Shown in pieces: positions 10,897 to 21,900 of a stretch of 64,000 bases of DNA (positions are counted from its first letter, which is position 1; each line of letters opens with the position of its first letter). The DNA comes from Amphibalanus amphitrite. Its lineage: Eukaryota > Arthropoda > Thecostraca > Balanomorpha > Balanidae. A model generated the notes under the pieces. It was not told the DNA's origin. It saw only the letters and a program-made list of their open reading frames with translations, and made no database searches. The position numbers were made by a program, and so were the translations under genes. The stretch is taken from positions 62,001-126,000 of the forward strand of contig NW_024882790.1 in the NCBI RefSeq assembly GCF_019059575.1, read 5' to 3'.

Positions 10897-11275
10897 TTAA
10901 CCTTCGCCCCAGTGGGGGGGGGGGGCATATGTTATCACCTTGTCGCTTTTTTTGTGTGTGTGGATAAAAAACCGCGGTAGCTTTTTTGTAGGTACGGTTC
11001 TCCAGTAAAAGTCTTGTTGGTTTTGCTTTTTTGGATAATATGGTCCTATATAATGTTCAAATGCATAAGTATGAACCCGAATTATGTGTATGCACATTTA
11101 CCACGAGACTGTAAAATTGCATCCTTGTATGCCAAATACTTTCCGAGATATTCACCAAAAACTTCATTTTCTGCCGTTTTGGGTATTCTGGCCGCAATCT
11201 GCCTGGGATCGCCTATGACATCATCAGTAGATACATCTAACGAGAGGAACGCGGAAACACAGAATCATGAATGAA
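10897..11275 (+). mobile_element. Left end of a TTAA-type element (family C)
   Basis: TTAACCTTCGCCCCAGTGG followed by a G run and GCATATGTTATCACC matches the reverse complement of 25606-25655, where GGTGGTAGCATATGC, a C run and CACTAGGGCGAAG precede a TTAA end. The far end of this copy is not recognisable, so the 3' limit is approximate. Confidence 0.5.
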
Positions 11276-11947
11276 TCGAGCGCATAGTAAACGGTGTATG
11301 AAAGGGAGACTCGGCAGAGGCTATCCGGGTGGCCGGCGGGCGGGAAGTCTCGGCTCTAGGTTTTGGAGCTGTGCAGTCAGGAAGGGAGGGGAGGATAGCG
11401 CTAGCCCGACTGACTAGTATCTCGGCTGATTCGTGTGGGGTGGAAGGGAGCAGAGAACGGGATGGTGGTTAGTGGTGGATGGTGGGATGGTGGTTAGGTT
11501 AGTGCGTACTGCGTAGAACGTAGCTGAACATGCAATGTTACAAACAACATGCAGCATAATGTGCGGGATTATGCCAGAACTGATACAAAAAGGGAATTTA
11601 TTATTTTTCTGGCGAGGGAGTGGATGGGTGCCGTGACACAGCATGACGAAGACGATGCTGCCGAAATCGGGATGCTTTTTTGCCCCCAGTCTTTTACCCC
11701 AACATGGAGCGCTTGACCCGAACTTAGAGGTCCCCGACTGACCTTAGACCTTAAAATCGCACCCGTCCGGTGCGCCATCTTTTCTTCAGGGGCGCTCTTC
11801 CTGGTTGCCTCTGTTCTTACCAATAACTAAAGCAAATCGAACGTATAATTAAAAGGCATACCTCAAATACAATTTTATTCACACCCACTCGTGTTCATAC
11901 TTGTTTTGACCTATATCTTCCCGTATCATAATATATCACTTCAGTGC
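11276..11947. other. Unassigned stretch, no supported gene
   Basis: GC-moderate DNA with a short purine-rich GGATGGTGGTTAG tandem near 11459-11500. Frames are short and mutually overlapping. Confidence 0.4.
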
Positions 11948-12649
11948 TTAACCCTCAACGGACTTGTGGGTTTTCTGCATATACCCCGGCCGAGGGGGGG
12001 GGGGCGATTACGACCCCTCTCCGCCTTTTCGCCCCTAATTGAGCTAGCGCCTTGGGGATAAAACTGAGCGCGTGCATCGTATGAGATGAAGAGTTGAATG
12101 TCTCAGGTCAACCGATAAACTCTGAGGTCAGTATAAGTGTTCCAAGTCGCGGGATCGGTTTTTGGTAAACAACTTCACCATAGTGGATACAGAGCCAAGG
12201 AAATAGCACCATCGAGTTTTGCATGCTCAAGCGCGTCGAATAGTATACGCTTTGTTTTTGTTGAGGTCAATTTAAGGTGTTCACCTCAGGTCATGGTCAT
12301 TGGTCAGGGCAGAGCCACTCAGGCCACGAAGCTGGCCCAAGGAGGTCATATCGCTTATTCGATTCGGTAGGTCCTCAAAAGTCCACTGGTGGCTTCCCGA
12401 CTCGCTAGCTCAATTTGATCGGGACTTTTTTGGTGAAAACTCCTGTGACCTTAGTGACGTCATAAATAAAGTTGCCTATGATCAAGAATTCAAAAGTTAA
12501 TGCTGGGGCTCGCAAAGATTGTATAATATCACGAATCAATGCGCTTGAGACAGCTTAAGATGGCTCCCGGCGCGAAAATAACAGTTTTCATATTTCCACA
12601 TTGATTATTAATCGTGAGGTTGCGTGACCGACCTGACTTCAGGTGACTC
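11948..12649 (+). mobile_element. TTAA-type element fragment (family B-like left part)
   Basis: TTAACCCTCAACGG at 11948 leads to a G run with hairpin GGGGCGATTACGACCCC and CGCCCCTAATTGAGCTAGCGCC, matching the end modules at 18600-18660 and 43960-44030. Half-sites follow at 12105-12300. The right side stops at the TTAA of the next element (12650) without its own terminal hairpin. Confidence 0.5.
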
Positions 12650-13684
12650 TTAACCCTCGCCCTGGCAGGGCATTTTTCATAACGCGGCCTTGCAGGGGGG
12701 GGGGTCGATGCGCCCCCCCTCGCGATTGGCTCCTATGGCACCTAGAAACACTAAATTTGGTAGGTAGGTGGGCCCCCTGGAGTTCTCGCCCCTGTGCAAA
12801 TTTGGTTGCTCTAGGTCAATATTTAGGGGGGTTTTGGGGGGTATAAATGTAAAAATTTCGCTAAAAACAGGTCAAAAGTTTTTCGCTTATAACTTTTGAT
12901 CTAATTAAGATAGAGCAAAACGAAAAGCATCAGTGAACTCAGCACGTCAAGGCGCGTCGAATGATATACTTTTTAGCTTGCTTAAGTGTACTTAAAGTTT
13001 TTCTTAATTTTTAAGTAAACTTTAATTAATCAATTAAGTTAAACTTAACCAAATTGCATCATATCGCATATCATTCGATTCGGCTGATCACCAGGAACAC
13101 AATGAGACCATTTTTTAAGCTCTGGCATCATTATGTGCCAAGTTATTGGCAAAAACGTCATTTGACCTCAGTTGACCTCATTTGACCTGACCCATGGATA
13201 AGTACACCAAACAAAGAAGCACCAAGTGACCTGCTGGTAATTACTGTGGTTTCAAAGCACAAAAGTGATAGAACGAAGCTGATATCTCCAGTATTTTTCG
13301 AATTTAGTATTTTCCCATAGGCTTAACATTACGACGTAATGACCTCTAACTGACCTCAGGTCAGTGACCTCAAAAAACCCGAACTATATGTTATACAACT
13401 CGGTGAACTTAGCACATCCTGAAAGTTTGAAGGAAATCAGTGCGAAACTGTGAGTTGGACAGGTGCAAAAAGAAAATTGAAATTTGACCATGACCTTGTA
13501 CCGATTTTTCTGACCTGGTGACCTGACCCAAGGTCACCCGGACCTGAAATTTTGAGGTCATATGTAAAAAGGTTGCCCCATAGGCTGTGCCAAATTTGGC
13601 GGCGCTACGCGCCGCCGTTTTTACGCTATCTTCGAAAAACCTTAGGGGGGTCGCATCGACCCCCCCTGCCAGGGCGAGGGTTAA
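12650..13684 (+). mobile_element. TTAA-flanked element, family D (complete)
   Basis: TTAACCCTCGCCCTGGCAGG at 12650 is mirrored by CCTGCCAGGGCGAGGGTTAA ending at 13684, a perfect 20-bp inverted repeat including TTAA. Hairpins GGGGTCGATGCGCCCC (left) and GGGGTCGCATCGACCCC (right) lie beside the tips. The 1.0 kb interior has half-site clusters (about 13156-13190, 13338-13366, 13494-13560) and the hairpin at 13598-13616. No transposase frame. Confidence 0.85.
13598..13616. other. Internal hairpin, 8-bp stem
   Basis: GGCGGCGC TAC GCGCCGCC followed by a T run. The homologous hairpin at 44752-44770 reads GGCGGCAC TAC GTGCCGCC, a G-C to A-T change on both sides of the stem. Confidence 0.8.
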
Positions 13685-13861
13685 GAAAAATACGAGATAA
13701 CTACATTCAAGTTGTGAGGCCTCCAGGAGATAGTACTATGCAGATCATATAAGCTTCATCCCCCAGTGAAAGGTCCCCTGGTACGAAAGGTGGTGCGACG
13801 TTGCGACATTTTGGGACCTTACAGAGGTTCACTTTTGACGTCATTGGTCAACGGTCTGACC

Positions 13862-14641
13862 TTAACCTTCGCACTTGTAGGAGGATGTCGAACAGAACCC
13901 CCTCTCAGTTTTTCGAAAATAACTCGCGCAAAAAGCGGCTGTTCGCGACGAAACTTTCAGTACCCTCGAGTTAATCAATATTACGCCTACCCTTAACATT
14001 TTTATGACCCTGACCCTTTGACTTGTGACCTGTTTTCTGAGACCATGTTTGGCCGGAATCGCGATTTAGCGTATTTCGTCTCACAATATGAGCGTGTTTA
14101 TTGTCTTTTTTGTGGCTTTAAGCGATCAAACATGTGAAAGGATGTTGATCCCATGGATTCTAGTGGGTGTTAAGGTCACGTGAAGGTCAGTCAGGTCACT
14201 GACCTTTGATGACCTTAGTTCACTGCTTCGAGTTCTACATGTTTCTAGGGTAGATTTTGGAGTTGATTTCGCATTTAGAAACCGTTTGAACATTTACGAA
14301 GTAGTTTTGGTTCCCTCGTAACATGTGACCTGACCTGACCTGACCCGACCTGGACTAAATGCACGAAAACATCATCTGTGATAAAAAATAGTTTGAAATT
14401 CATGATCAGCACCCCGCAAAGCCTTATAACAGCCTCACTGTAAAAAGCTCTAACAGGTCCCGATTTTCCCGACTTTTGAGTACATATTGACCTATCAACA
14501 AATGACCTAGGACCTTAAAATTGGGTATCAACGGCCTCCTCTCGTCACGGGCAACACGCTCTTTTTCCGCGAACCTCTAGCTCGATCAGGGGCCGAACGG
14601 CAAAGGGGTCCAACGGACCCCCTCCCCTTTACGCTAGACGC
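13862..14641 (+). mobile_element. TTAA-type element, family B copy 2
   Basis: It starts at TTAACCTTCGC (13862). The interior follows copy 1 closely (AATAACTCGCGCAAAAAGC, GGCCGGAATCGCGATT, ACATTTACGAAGTAGTTTTGG) and it ends with hairpin GGGGTCCAACGGACCCC at about 14608-14624. Non-coding. Its right side abuts the hairpin and the LINE. Confidence 0.65.
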
Positions 14642-14678
14642 TGGCAAAACACCTAACCAAAGGTTAGGTGTTTTGCCA
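14642..14678. repeat. Perfect hairpin, 17-bp stem and 3-nt loop
   Basis: TGGCAAAACACCTAACC, loop AAA, then the exact reverse complement. It lies at the junction of family B copy 2 and the LINE. A related but unpaired GGAAAAACACCAATAGGGT occurs at the same place beyond copy 1 (9954-9974), so the hairpin may have grown from flanking sequence. Confidence 0.8.
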
Positions 14679-14719
14679 AAGGCCGCCTAACCAAGGGTAA
14701 CTCACCATCCAATGCTCAG

Positions 14720-15364
14720 ATGCCTTCTCACGATATCATAACCCAGATGTTTCAACACATCAAGGGAATATGTAGCACAGTTAGGGAACTTGTTGAACAG
14801 GTCAAAGTTCTGGCATCCACAACTCCTCCACAAACCCTCCTGACTCCAATGATCTCAGTCACTCAGCCTTCTAACAACCAACAACCGCAACAGCCCGCAG
14901 CTGACTACCGCACAATCGTTCATGAGGAACTTAAGGAGATGAAGGAACGGGACAAGCGTAAGGAATCAGTGATCATCAAAGGCCTTTCTGCTTCATCTTC
15001 AAGTGAGCTGACTGCCAAATTTGAACAGCTTTCAGATCAGGTCATGGGTGCCAAAGTGATTCTATCAGATGTGTCTCCCATCTCAGGTCATCCTAATCTT
15101 TATCGAGCTAAGATAAAAGATGCAAATCTCAGAAAGCTGGTACTTGAGAAAGCAAAAATGCTGAGAAGCTCTGATTTTAGCTCAGTCTATATTTCTAGAG
15201 ATCTCACCTACGCACAGAGGACTGAACTATTTGCACGCAGGAAGGCTAAGCAGACGGAGGCTCAAAATGCTCAAAAGGTTCCTGTGAGAAACTCTGGCGG
15301 AGGAAACCTTCCCCAAGCACACTCCAGGGAGAGTGCTCCGCAACCTACCCCCCAGGGAAACTAG
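14720..15364 (+). CDS. LINE ORF1 protein (RNA-binding/coiled-coil type)
   Basis: 214 codons from ATG 14720 to a stop at 15364. In LINEs, ORF1 proteins bind the element RNA and assist target-primed reverse transcription. Residues about 8-35 look helical. 36-65 is Pro/Gln/Thr-rich. From about 90 to 190 the pattern VIIKGLSASSS through YISRDLTYAQRTEL resembles the RRM-like ORF1 core, where an R-DLT-QR phrase is common. The C-terminus is Gly/Gln/Pro-rich and basic. The frame is intact although ORF2 is broken. Assignment rests on position and these phrases. Confidence 0.7.
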   Translation: MPSHDIITQMFQHIKGICSTVRELVEQVKVLASTTPPQTLLTPMISVTQPSNNQQPQQPAADYRTIVHEELKEMKERDKRKESVIIKGLSASSSSELTAKFEQLSDQVMGAKVILSDVSPISGHPNLYRAKIKDANLRKLVLEKAKMLRSSDFSSVYISRDLTYAQRTELFARRKAKQTEAQNAQKVPVRNSGGGNLPQAHSRESAPQPTPQGN

Positions 15365-15417
15365 TTAGCGCCACTGACTACGTGACTACCCTTAATAGTA
15401 CCAAAATCCTAAGGATC

Positions 15418-18247
15418 ATGTCCACCAATGTCAATGGCCTTGCTCCCAAGTTGAATATTCTGAAAGACAATGTTGGAATCCATCTGTGGGACATCATATG
15501 CGTCACCGAAACCCATCTCCTCGCTCACCTTCCTAGCTCCATTGTAGATATTCCCAATTATTCCCTGATCAGGCATGATGCCAGTGGCCATGTGTACAAA
15601 CATGGTGTATGCAGTTACATTCACAACAGCTTGATGGTTGATTCTGTGACTCAACCTCTTCCAAATGTACTCTCTTTTCGTCTTACATCCTTTGATGTTT
15701 TTATACTGATCGTTTACAGAGCCCCCTCTAATTCCTCTGATGCTAATGAATCATTGAACTCATTCATACTATAGACTTCTGCAGTGGCAAAGAGGTTATC
15801 GTTGCCGGAGACTTCAACCTGCCTAACATTGACTGGAGTCGTTCAAACCCTTCCTGTACTCCCCTTGAAAGAATGTTCCTCGACACATTCACAGCTGTTG
15901 GTCTTCACCAATGGATTATAGAGCCCACCTTTCCCAGGTCTGGGAATGTCCTTGATTTGCTTCTCACTTCAGAGTCTGACAGAGTAGGCTCTCTCAACGT
16001 ATCTGCTCCACTGCCTGGTTGCGATCACTGTTTGATATCATTTGATTACATCTTCGATATATCTCCAGATGGGACTCTTTTTTCTGGTCCGTCAACCTTG
16101 TCAAGGGATTGGAACAAGGGACACTACCACTCCGCAGCCCGCAATCTAAACGATGTTGACTGGGATGTTGAGCTTGCTTATTTAAATGCTAATCAATCTT
16201 TTGAACGATTTTCAGCCATCTTACACAGTGTTACAGTGGAATGCATCCCTCTCAAACCCCATAGAAAAGGAAGGCCTCCTTGGTCAACTAGGCCTCCTGC
16301 TAGCCTTCTCAACCAAAGACACGAGGCATGGTCCCATTACAAGACAGTGAGGGGGCGTCTGGGTCGAAAGTCCACAGAGGCCCGTTCCTGCTACTCCACC
16401 TTTGCCAGTATTAACCAGCGATGCCGTGCCCATGCTGTTAATGCCCAAGCCAAATATGAAGAAGACCTTCTCCGTAAATCCCATGAACAGCCTAAACTAT
16501 TCCACTCTTACCTTAGGCATGAGAAGGTTGGCCGTCCTTCGGTTGGACCGCTGCAGCTGTCATCGGGCCAACTGAGTGATGATCCCTCCTGCATGGCTGA
16601 GATTTTTGCTGAGTCTTTCTCATCCGTGTATAGCCGCTCTATCCCATCCGAACCAAGCCCACACCAACAATTTCACGAATCCTCACTTGAACACATTGCT
16701 ATTTCCCGTGAAGATGTGTTAAAGAGTCTTCTCGAGCTTGATGGAAACTCAGCCATGGGACCTGATGACATTCACCCTCTCTTATTGAAGAAGTGTGCTG
16801 ATCAGTTGGCTCAACCTTTGATGACCATTTTCAACAGATCCCTCCGAGAAGGTACCTTACCAGATAGCTGGAAGAGGTCTCTTGTTGTTCCCTTGTTTAA
16901 GAAAGGTGTACGGTCTGACCCTCTCAACTACCGACCGATAAGTCTTACCTCTGTGCCGTGCAAACTGATGGAGCGCTTAATTTGTAAATCACTTGTTCCC
17001 TATCTGGAGTCGAATGAGATTATCAGTCCTCACCAGTTCGGGTTCAGGTCTGGAAGGTCTACAATGGACCAACTGCTACTGGTCTATGATGACGTGTCAA
17101 GACGGACAGATGAGGGTGCGGTAACGGATGTTGTTCTCTTCAATTTTAGTAAAGCGTTTGATGTAGTTGTTCATGAATTGCTTATAGATAAACTGATAAG
17201 CCTAAATATCAATGGAAATCTTTTGAAATGGATAATTTCATTCCTCACAAGCAGGTTCATGAGGGTATGTGTCAAGGGCAAATCAAGCAGTTCCAGACCT
17301 GTACTCAGTGGTGTGCCCCAGGGGTCTGTGCTGGGCCCGATCCTTTTCCTTATTTATTGAATAGCATTGCATCCGATCTTAAATGCGACTACAAAATCTT
17401 TGCAGATGATCTGAAAATATACAGCAGCTTTGAGCACAAACGTGACTCGGCACCGGGCTCCCCTATGTACCACTCCGTTCAACATGATATCGACGTTTTG
17501 CTGAGGACTGCCACATCGTGGGGTTTGCACATGAACGCCAAAAAATGTGTGGTCCTACGCTTTGCTAGACCTTGTCCTAACATTAGCCAGCCATCCTACA
17601 TCCTGAATGGTGCTCCGATAACTCCAGCAAGCAAGGCCTCTGACTTGGGCGTCCTTGTTGATGTCACCATGAAGTTTCATGACCACATCCGAAATGTAGC
17701 CCATAAGGCGGGTGGCCTAGCTGAAAGCCTACTTAAGTCCACAGTGTGTCGCTCTCCTCAATTTATGCTGTCCCTTCTCACAACCCACATCCGACCAATC
17801 ATGGAGTACTGTTCTTGCATTTGGAATACTGGGTATGTACAAGACCTTCGACTTCTTGAACGGGTTCAGCGGAGATGGACGAGACACATTGATGGAATGA
17901 CTGGACTTAACTATGGTGAAAGGTTAGCTGCATTGGACCTCTATTCGGTACAGGGTAGACTGCTGCGGGCCGACCTGATCCAGTACTGGAAAATCCTAAA
18001 TAACCACTCCTGTATCAATCCTAATGACCTTTTCCAGAGGCCCTATCGCAGCGGCACCAGGGGTCACGGATGTAAGATATTTCCCCCAGCCACCAGAACT
18101 GACACTCGCAAGCGCTTTTTTTCTGTTCGCTGTATTCGCATATGGAATGAGCTGCCTGCAGAGGCAGCATGCGCGACTAATATTAATAGCCTAAAACGCA
18201 TTCTCGATACATGTATTCGTAGCAAACTGTTCGATTATGTAGATTAA
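15418..18247 (+). pseudogene. LINE ORF2: endonuclease + reverse transcriptase, frameshifted
   Basis: The first ATG of the reading frame is at 15418 (MSTNVNGLAP, endonuclease start). An APE-type endonuclease covers 15418-16050 with ICVTETHL and AGDFNLPNIDW. The reverse transcriptase follows (about 16740-17600): GPDDIHPLLLKKC, NYRPISLTSVPCKLMER, QFGFRSGRSTMDQL, GVPQGSVLGPILF, IFADDLKIY. Frame changes near 15760-15783 (frame 1 to 3) and near 17345 (just after GSVLGPILF) split it into three frames. Motif A reads NFSKAFD where the family has an Asp, so the catalytic Asp is Asn (codon AAT). The C-terminal CR1-like region ends at the stop at 18247. Confidence 0.9.
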
Positions 18248-18988
18248 CTTATATGAAAATGCGAACTGTGTTGTGGTAACGATAACTGTATAGGTAGGTA
18301 TCGTCTTACAACTTGTTTTTCTTATATGATGTAGGTCTATCTTGTACGACTATGTTTCGCGAGGCGCAATTTCCGGTCCATTATTAAATGTTATTATTTC
18401 TTGTCTGTCACCATTTGGACTGGCGCGTCTCTTTCATTTAGGGTTCCTTACATCCACCTAGCTTGACCCCTTCCTATCCGGACAAGCGAGGCAAAGAGGA
18501 ACCCAACGAGGTAAAAATAAGAAAAAAACACCAATATAAGCGATGGTTAGCCCTCGCCGGCACAGGCCATTTTGCGTCCTTCGACGGCACAAGGGGGGGG
18601 GGGGGTTGGTACGACCCCCCTCGCGTTTGGCCCCTGATAGAGCTAGAGCTTCGCGGAAAAACGAGCATGTTGCCCGTCACGAGAGGAAGCCGATGATACC
18701 CAATTTTAAGGTCCTAGGTCATCGGGTGACCTTCCAGGTCAGGTCAATGACCCGAAAACCGGGAAAATCGGGACCTGTTAGAAAGTCGTAAAGTGTGACT
18801 GCTTTGTGGTCTTCCGGGGTGCTGATCACGAATATCGTGTCAGTTTTGATCAGAGATGATGTCTTTAAGCATTTAGACCAGGTCGGGTCAGGTCAGGTCA
18901 GGTCAACCGGTAGGGGTTGTGACGGGTATTCGTAATACTTGTCAACCGCCTCTGGCAGCTTCGTAACATGTTACGAAGGCACCAAAAT

Positions 18989-21900
18989 ATTACAGGTAAG
19001 TCAGAACAGGTCTTTTTTTTACAAAACATTTCCGGTACATATCCACACACACGCACACACAAACCCATACACACATGCCCGCTCGGACACGGTCAGGAGG
19101 CATTCAAGCGCCAATCCTCCGTGCGGCAGTTACAGTCCCCCACCCTCCATCCTGACTATCTGGCTGCAGAGCTCCTTGTGGAGGTAAAAGAAGGTATAAC
19201 CGTCCCGTTGGTGACCTTCATTCAGGACGTACGCCTCGTCCACGCAGCTGACTCGCTGGTCGTCGTAATTGAACCACATGTTCCGTCCTACACTGTACAC
19301 GTCAGACACATAGTGTCCTGAGTGCGTGGCGCCACCGTAGTGGCTGACGACTCCCACCAGCCGATACGTAAAGTCGCCGACCAGGTCGACGGGACGGAGC
19401 GACTGATCTTCCTGGACGCAAAACTCGGAAAGGTGCACCTGTTCCACGGCGCCGGCCGGTTCTCTCTCCTGTGACCTCCTGATAGCATGGAGCTCGCGAC
19501 CCTTGTCCTCACGGGTCCGCCCCGGCTTCGAGTTTGAGTTGGCGGCGTCCAACACCTGCAGCTCGGGTGGCGGCAATGGCGGCGACTCAGCAGCAGCAGT
19601 CGACGATGGCGAAGGACGAGCCGGCGCCGTGGCTCCGGCCGACACTGGAGAGCCTGCAGTGGTGGGCGCTGTTGGGGCGGCGGTGGCGGCCAGTGGGCCT
19701 GAGGGAACCTCCGACTCCCTAGTACACAGGGAAGGATTTGTGCAGTTCCACTCGGGAGGCCGGGTGACGTCGTCCGCGACAAACTCGTTCAGCGAGAGGA
19801 ACTTGGGGATGCTCACTTTGGTCCGGACCTTCTTCGCCTCATCCCCCAGAAAGACACACCGGTTCAGTTGGAGGATCAGTGTCCTGGGAAGCTGACTTAT
19901 CTTGGTGGTGATGTAACACTCATCGTGGCGGCAGTGCTGACAGAGCAGGTGGCGCCGGTCGGGTCGCATGCTCAGCCGCAGCGCGTCCTGCAGCGTGGGC
20001 GCCTCGGTGCCCTGGTGGTGCGGTACGCTCACAAACCAGCTGATGTTCTCTTGGCGCTTCAGAACTGTCTCATGACACTTTGTGCACCTGTAACTCTCGA
20101 GGGTCTGGTAATGGAAGTTGTCGCGGACCGGGTTGTCTGTCGATCGTCGAGCGTCGACTTTGTCTTTCATTGTGTCCAGCAGGCGCAACAGGAACTCGTT
20201 GGCGTCCTGCATCTCGGTGCCTCGAAACGCCGGATCGATGTCGGCGAAAACATCGCGCAGGTCATTCAGGTGGCTGAAGACTAATTTGCTGAGCGCCTTC
20301 TGGCGAAGATCCATCAGTTTGGCAACGCCACACAGCGTGCGGCACTGGCCGCTTTCGACCGGGCCCGAGATCAGGGACACCATCTCACACTGGAACGGTT
20401 GGAGACCCAGCAGGGATTGCAGGGTGGCGTTTTGATAGCAGGTGTTCCCATAGTTGGGCAGGCCGATGTAGAGTGGGTCCTTGCTGTTCTTGTCCGAGTC
20501 GAGCGGCGGGATGACTGGATTCAGCTGTAGGTCGTGACTGGTCGTCTGTGCCTTGCTCTCTGACCCTGCTTGTCTCCTCTTCTTGCGCGCCTCAAGCTGG
20601 CACTGGCTGCGCTGTCGGACATCCTTGGCCACCTCCAAACGCTGAGGTGGGCGGGAAGGAAGCGAAGTGCTTGTCAGCAGGATGGAAGCTGCGTTGCCTC
20701 TGATGATGGCGATCGAACACCGCTGGAGAAGCCACTCCGTCTCCCGTCTCTCTCCCGTGACCGCGGACACCTGAGCTCCGATTTCTCGGAGAAGACTCTT
20801 TGTTGATGGGCCGCAGGAGCCACTTGTCTCAAAAGCGATTGGCTGAAAACGGAAGCGCCGGCAGAGTTCTGGGTATTTTCTACGTTTTTCTTCTTCCGCT
20901 TCAGCGGCAGCTGCCCCTGCTTGGACCACCGCCGAGGCGAGGCGGGACTCAGCGTACGTGTTGACGCACGTAACATCCCAGACAAGGCACTGTCCCTGTG
21001 TGAAAGGGAAGATGGTCATTCCATCTGGGCGTTTGCCGTCACCTCGATTGATGCCGAGCGGTTCTAAGAGGGCGGGCACGCCGGCCGACTGCAGAGCTCT
21101 CCTGATGACCTCATTCAGCGCTGTGTGTCGGGGAAGTCTTCCAGCGCTGAAGCGGCATGTGAGCGTGTGATGACCCTTGCAGTCTGCCACCGCGCCGCAC
21201 TTGCAGACATGGCTGCTGTTCACGTCGGCCCCGACTCGTAGGGCTATAGCGATACGGACGGTGTTGTTATCTAGAAGGGTGCCGAGACTCGCAGACGGTA
21301 ATGATCGCATCCATGCGCCGCTCTCAGGTGTCGCTGCGCTGAGGAGTCGAGCGCGCTCAAACTGGTTGGCCGCAGCCAGCAGAGAATCTCTCTGCTTTTC
21401 TGCGAGGGGATAGTCCCACTTCTTCTGCTGGCGGCGAGCATCAGCGTCTGGAGTCATTTTGTCACCTGCCTTTGTCAGCCAGTCAGCCGTCGATTCATCC
21501 AGCTCCTTAGAAATAGCGGCAGTGAAGAGAGGAGGTAGAAGAGAAGACAGCAGTTGCTGACATCGGTGGAATGAAGCTATGAAGCTGGGCAGGGCGACGT
21601 CTGTAACTCGTCTGAGACCAAGCCCTCCAAGAGAGGTGGGTAGGACCGCCTGCTGCCAGCTAGTTTGGTCAAAGTAGACGTTGGTCAGATCCTGAACTGC
21701 TGACTTCAGGGTTACGTCCAGCTCGTTTAGTATATCCGGCTGAAGATATACTGGTGCGGCTCTGAGCAGGTACTGGAGTCTGGGTAGCCAGAGGCAGTGG
21801 CGAAGGAGGTAGAAGGCTGAGTGGCTATCTAGGAGTTTGAGGCCGGTGATGAGGCGATCCAGTTCCTCTTTCTTTCGTCCTAGTGCAGTTTCAGCCGCTG

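Larger units (their letters stand above)
14690..18450 (+). mobile_element. CR1/Jockey-like non-LTR retrotransposon, decayed
   Basis: Two consecutive coding regions on the plus strand (ORF1, then endonuclease-reverse transcriptase ORF2) separated by about 50 bp are the standard LINE layout. ORF2 C-terminal phrases such as MEYCSCIWN and LLERVQRRWTRHIDG are typical of the CR1/Jockey group. Both ends are approximate: I see no clear target duplication, poly-A or simple-repeat tail. ORF2 has two frameshifts and a substituted catalytic residue, so this copy is inactive. Confidence 0.85.

Noticed and set aside
18989..19060. Plus-strand ACAGGTAAGTC as a splice donor of a host gene
   Set aside because: It lies at the 3' tip of the minus-strand retroelement, and no plus-strand exon or matching acceptor is recognisable.
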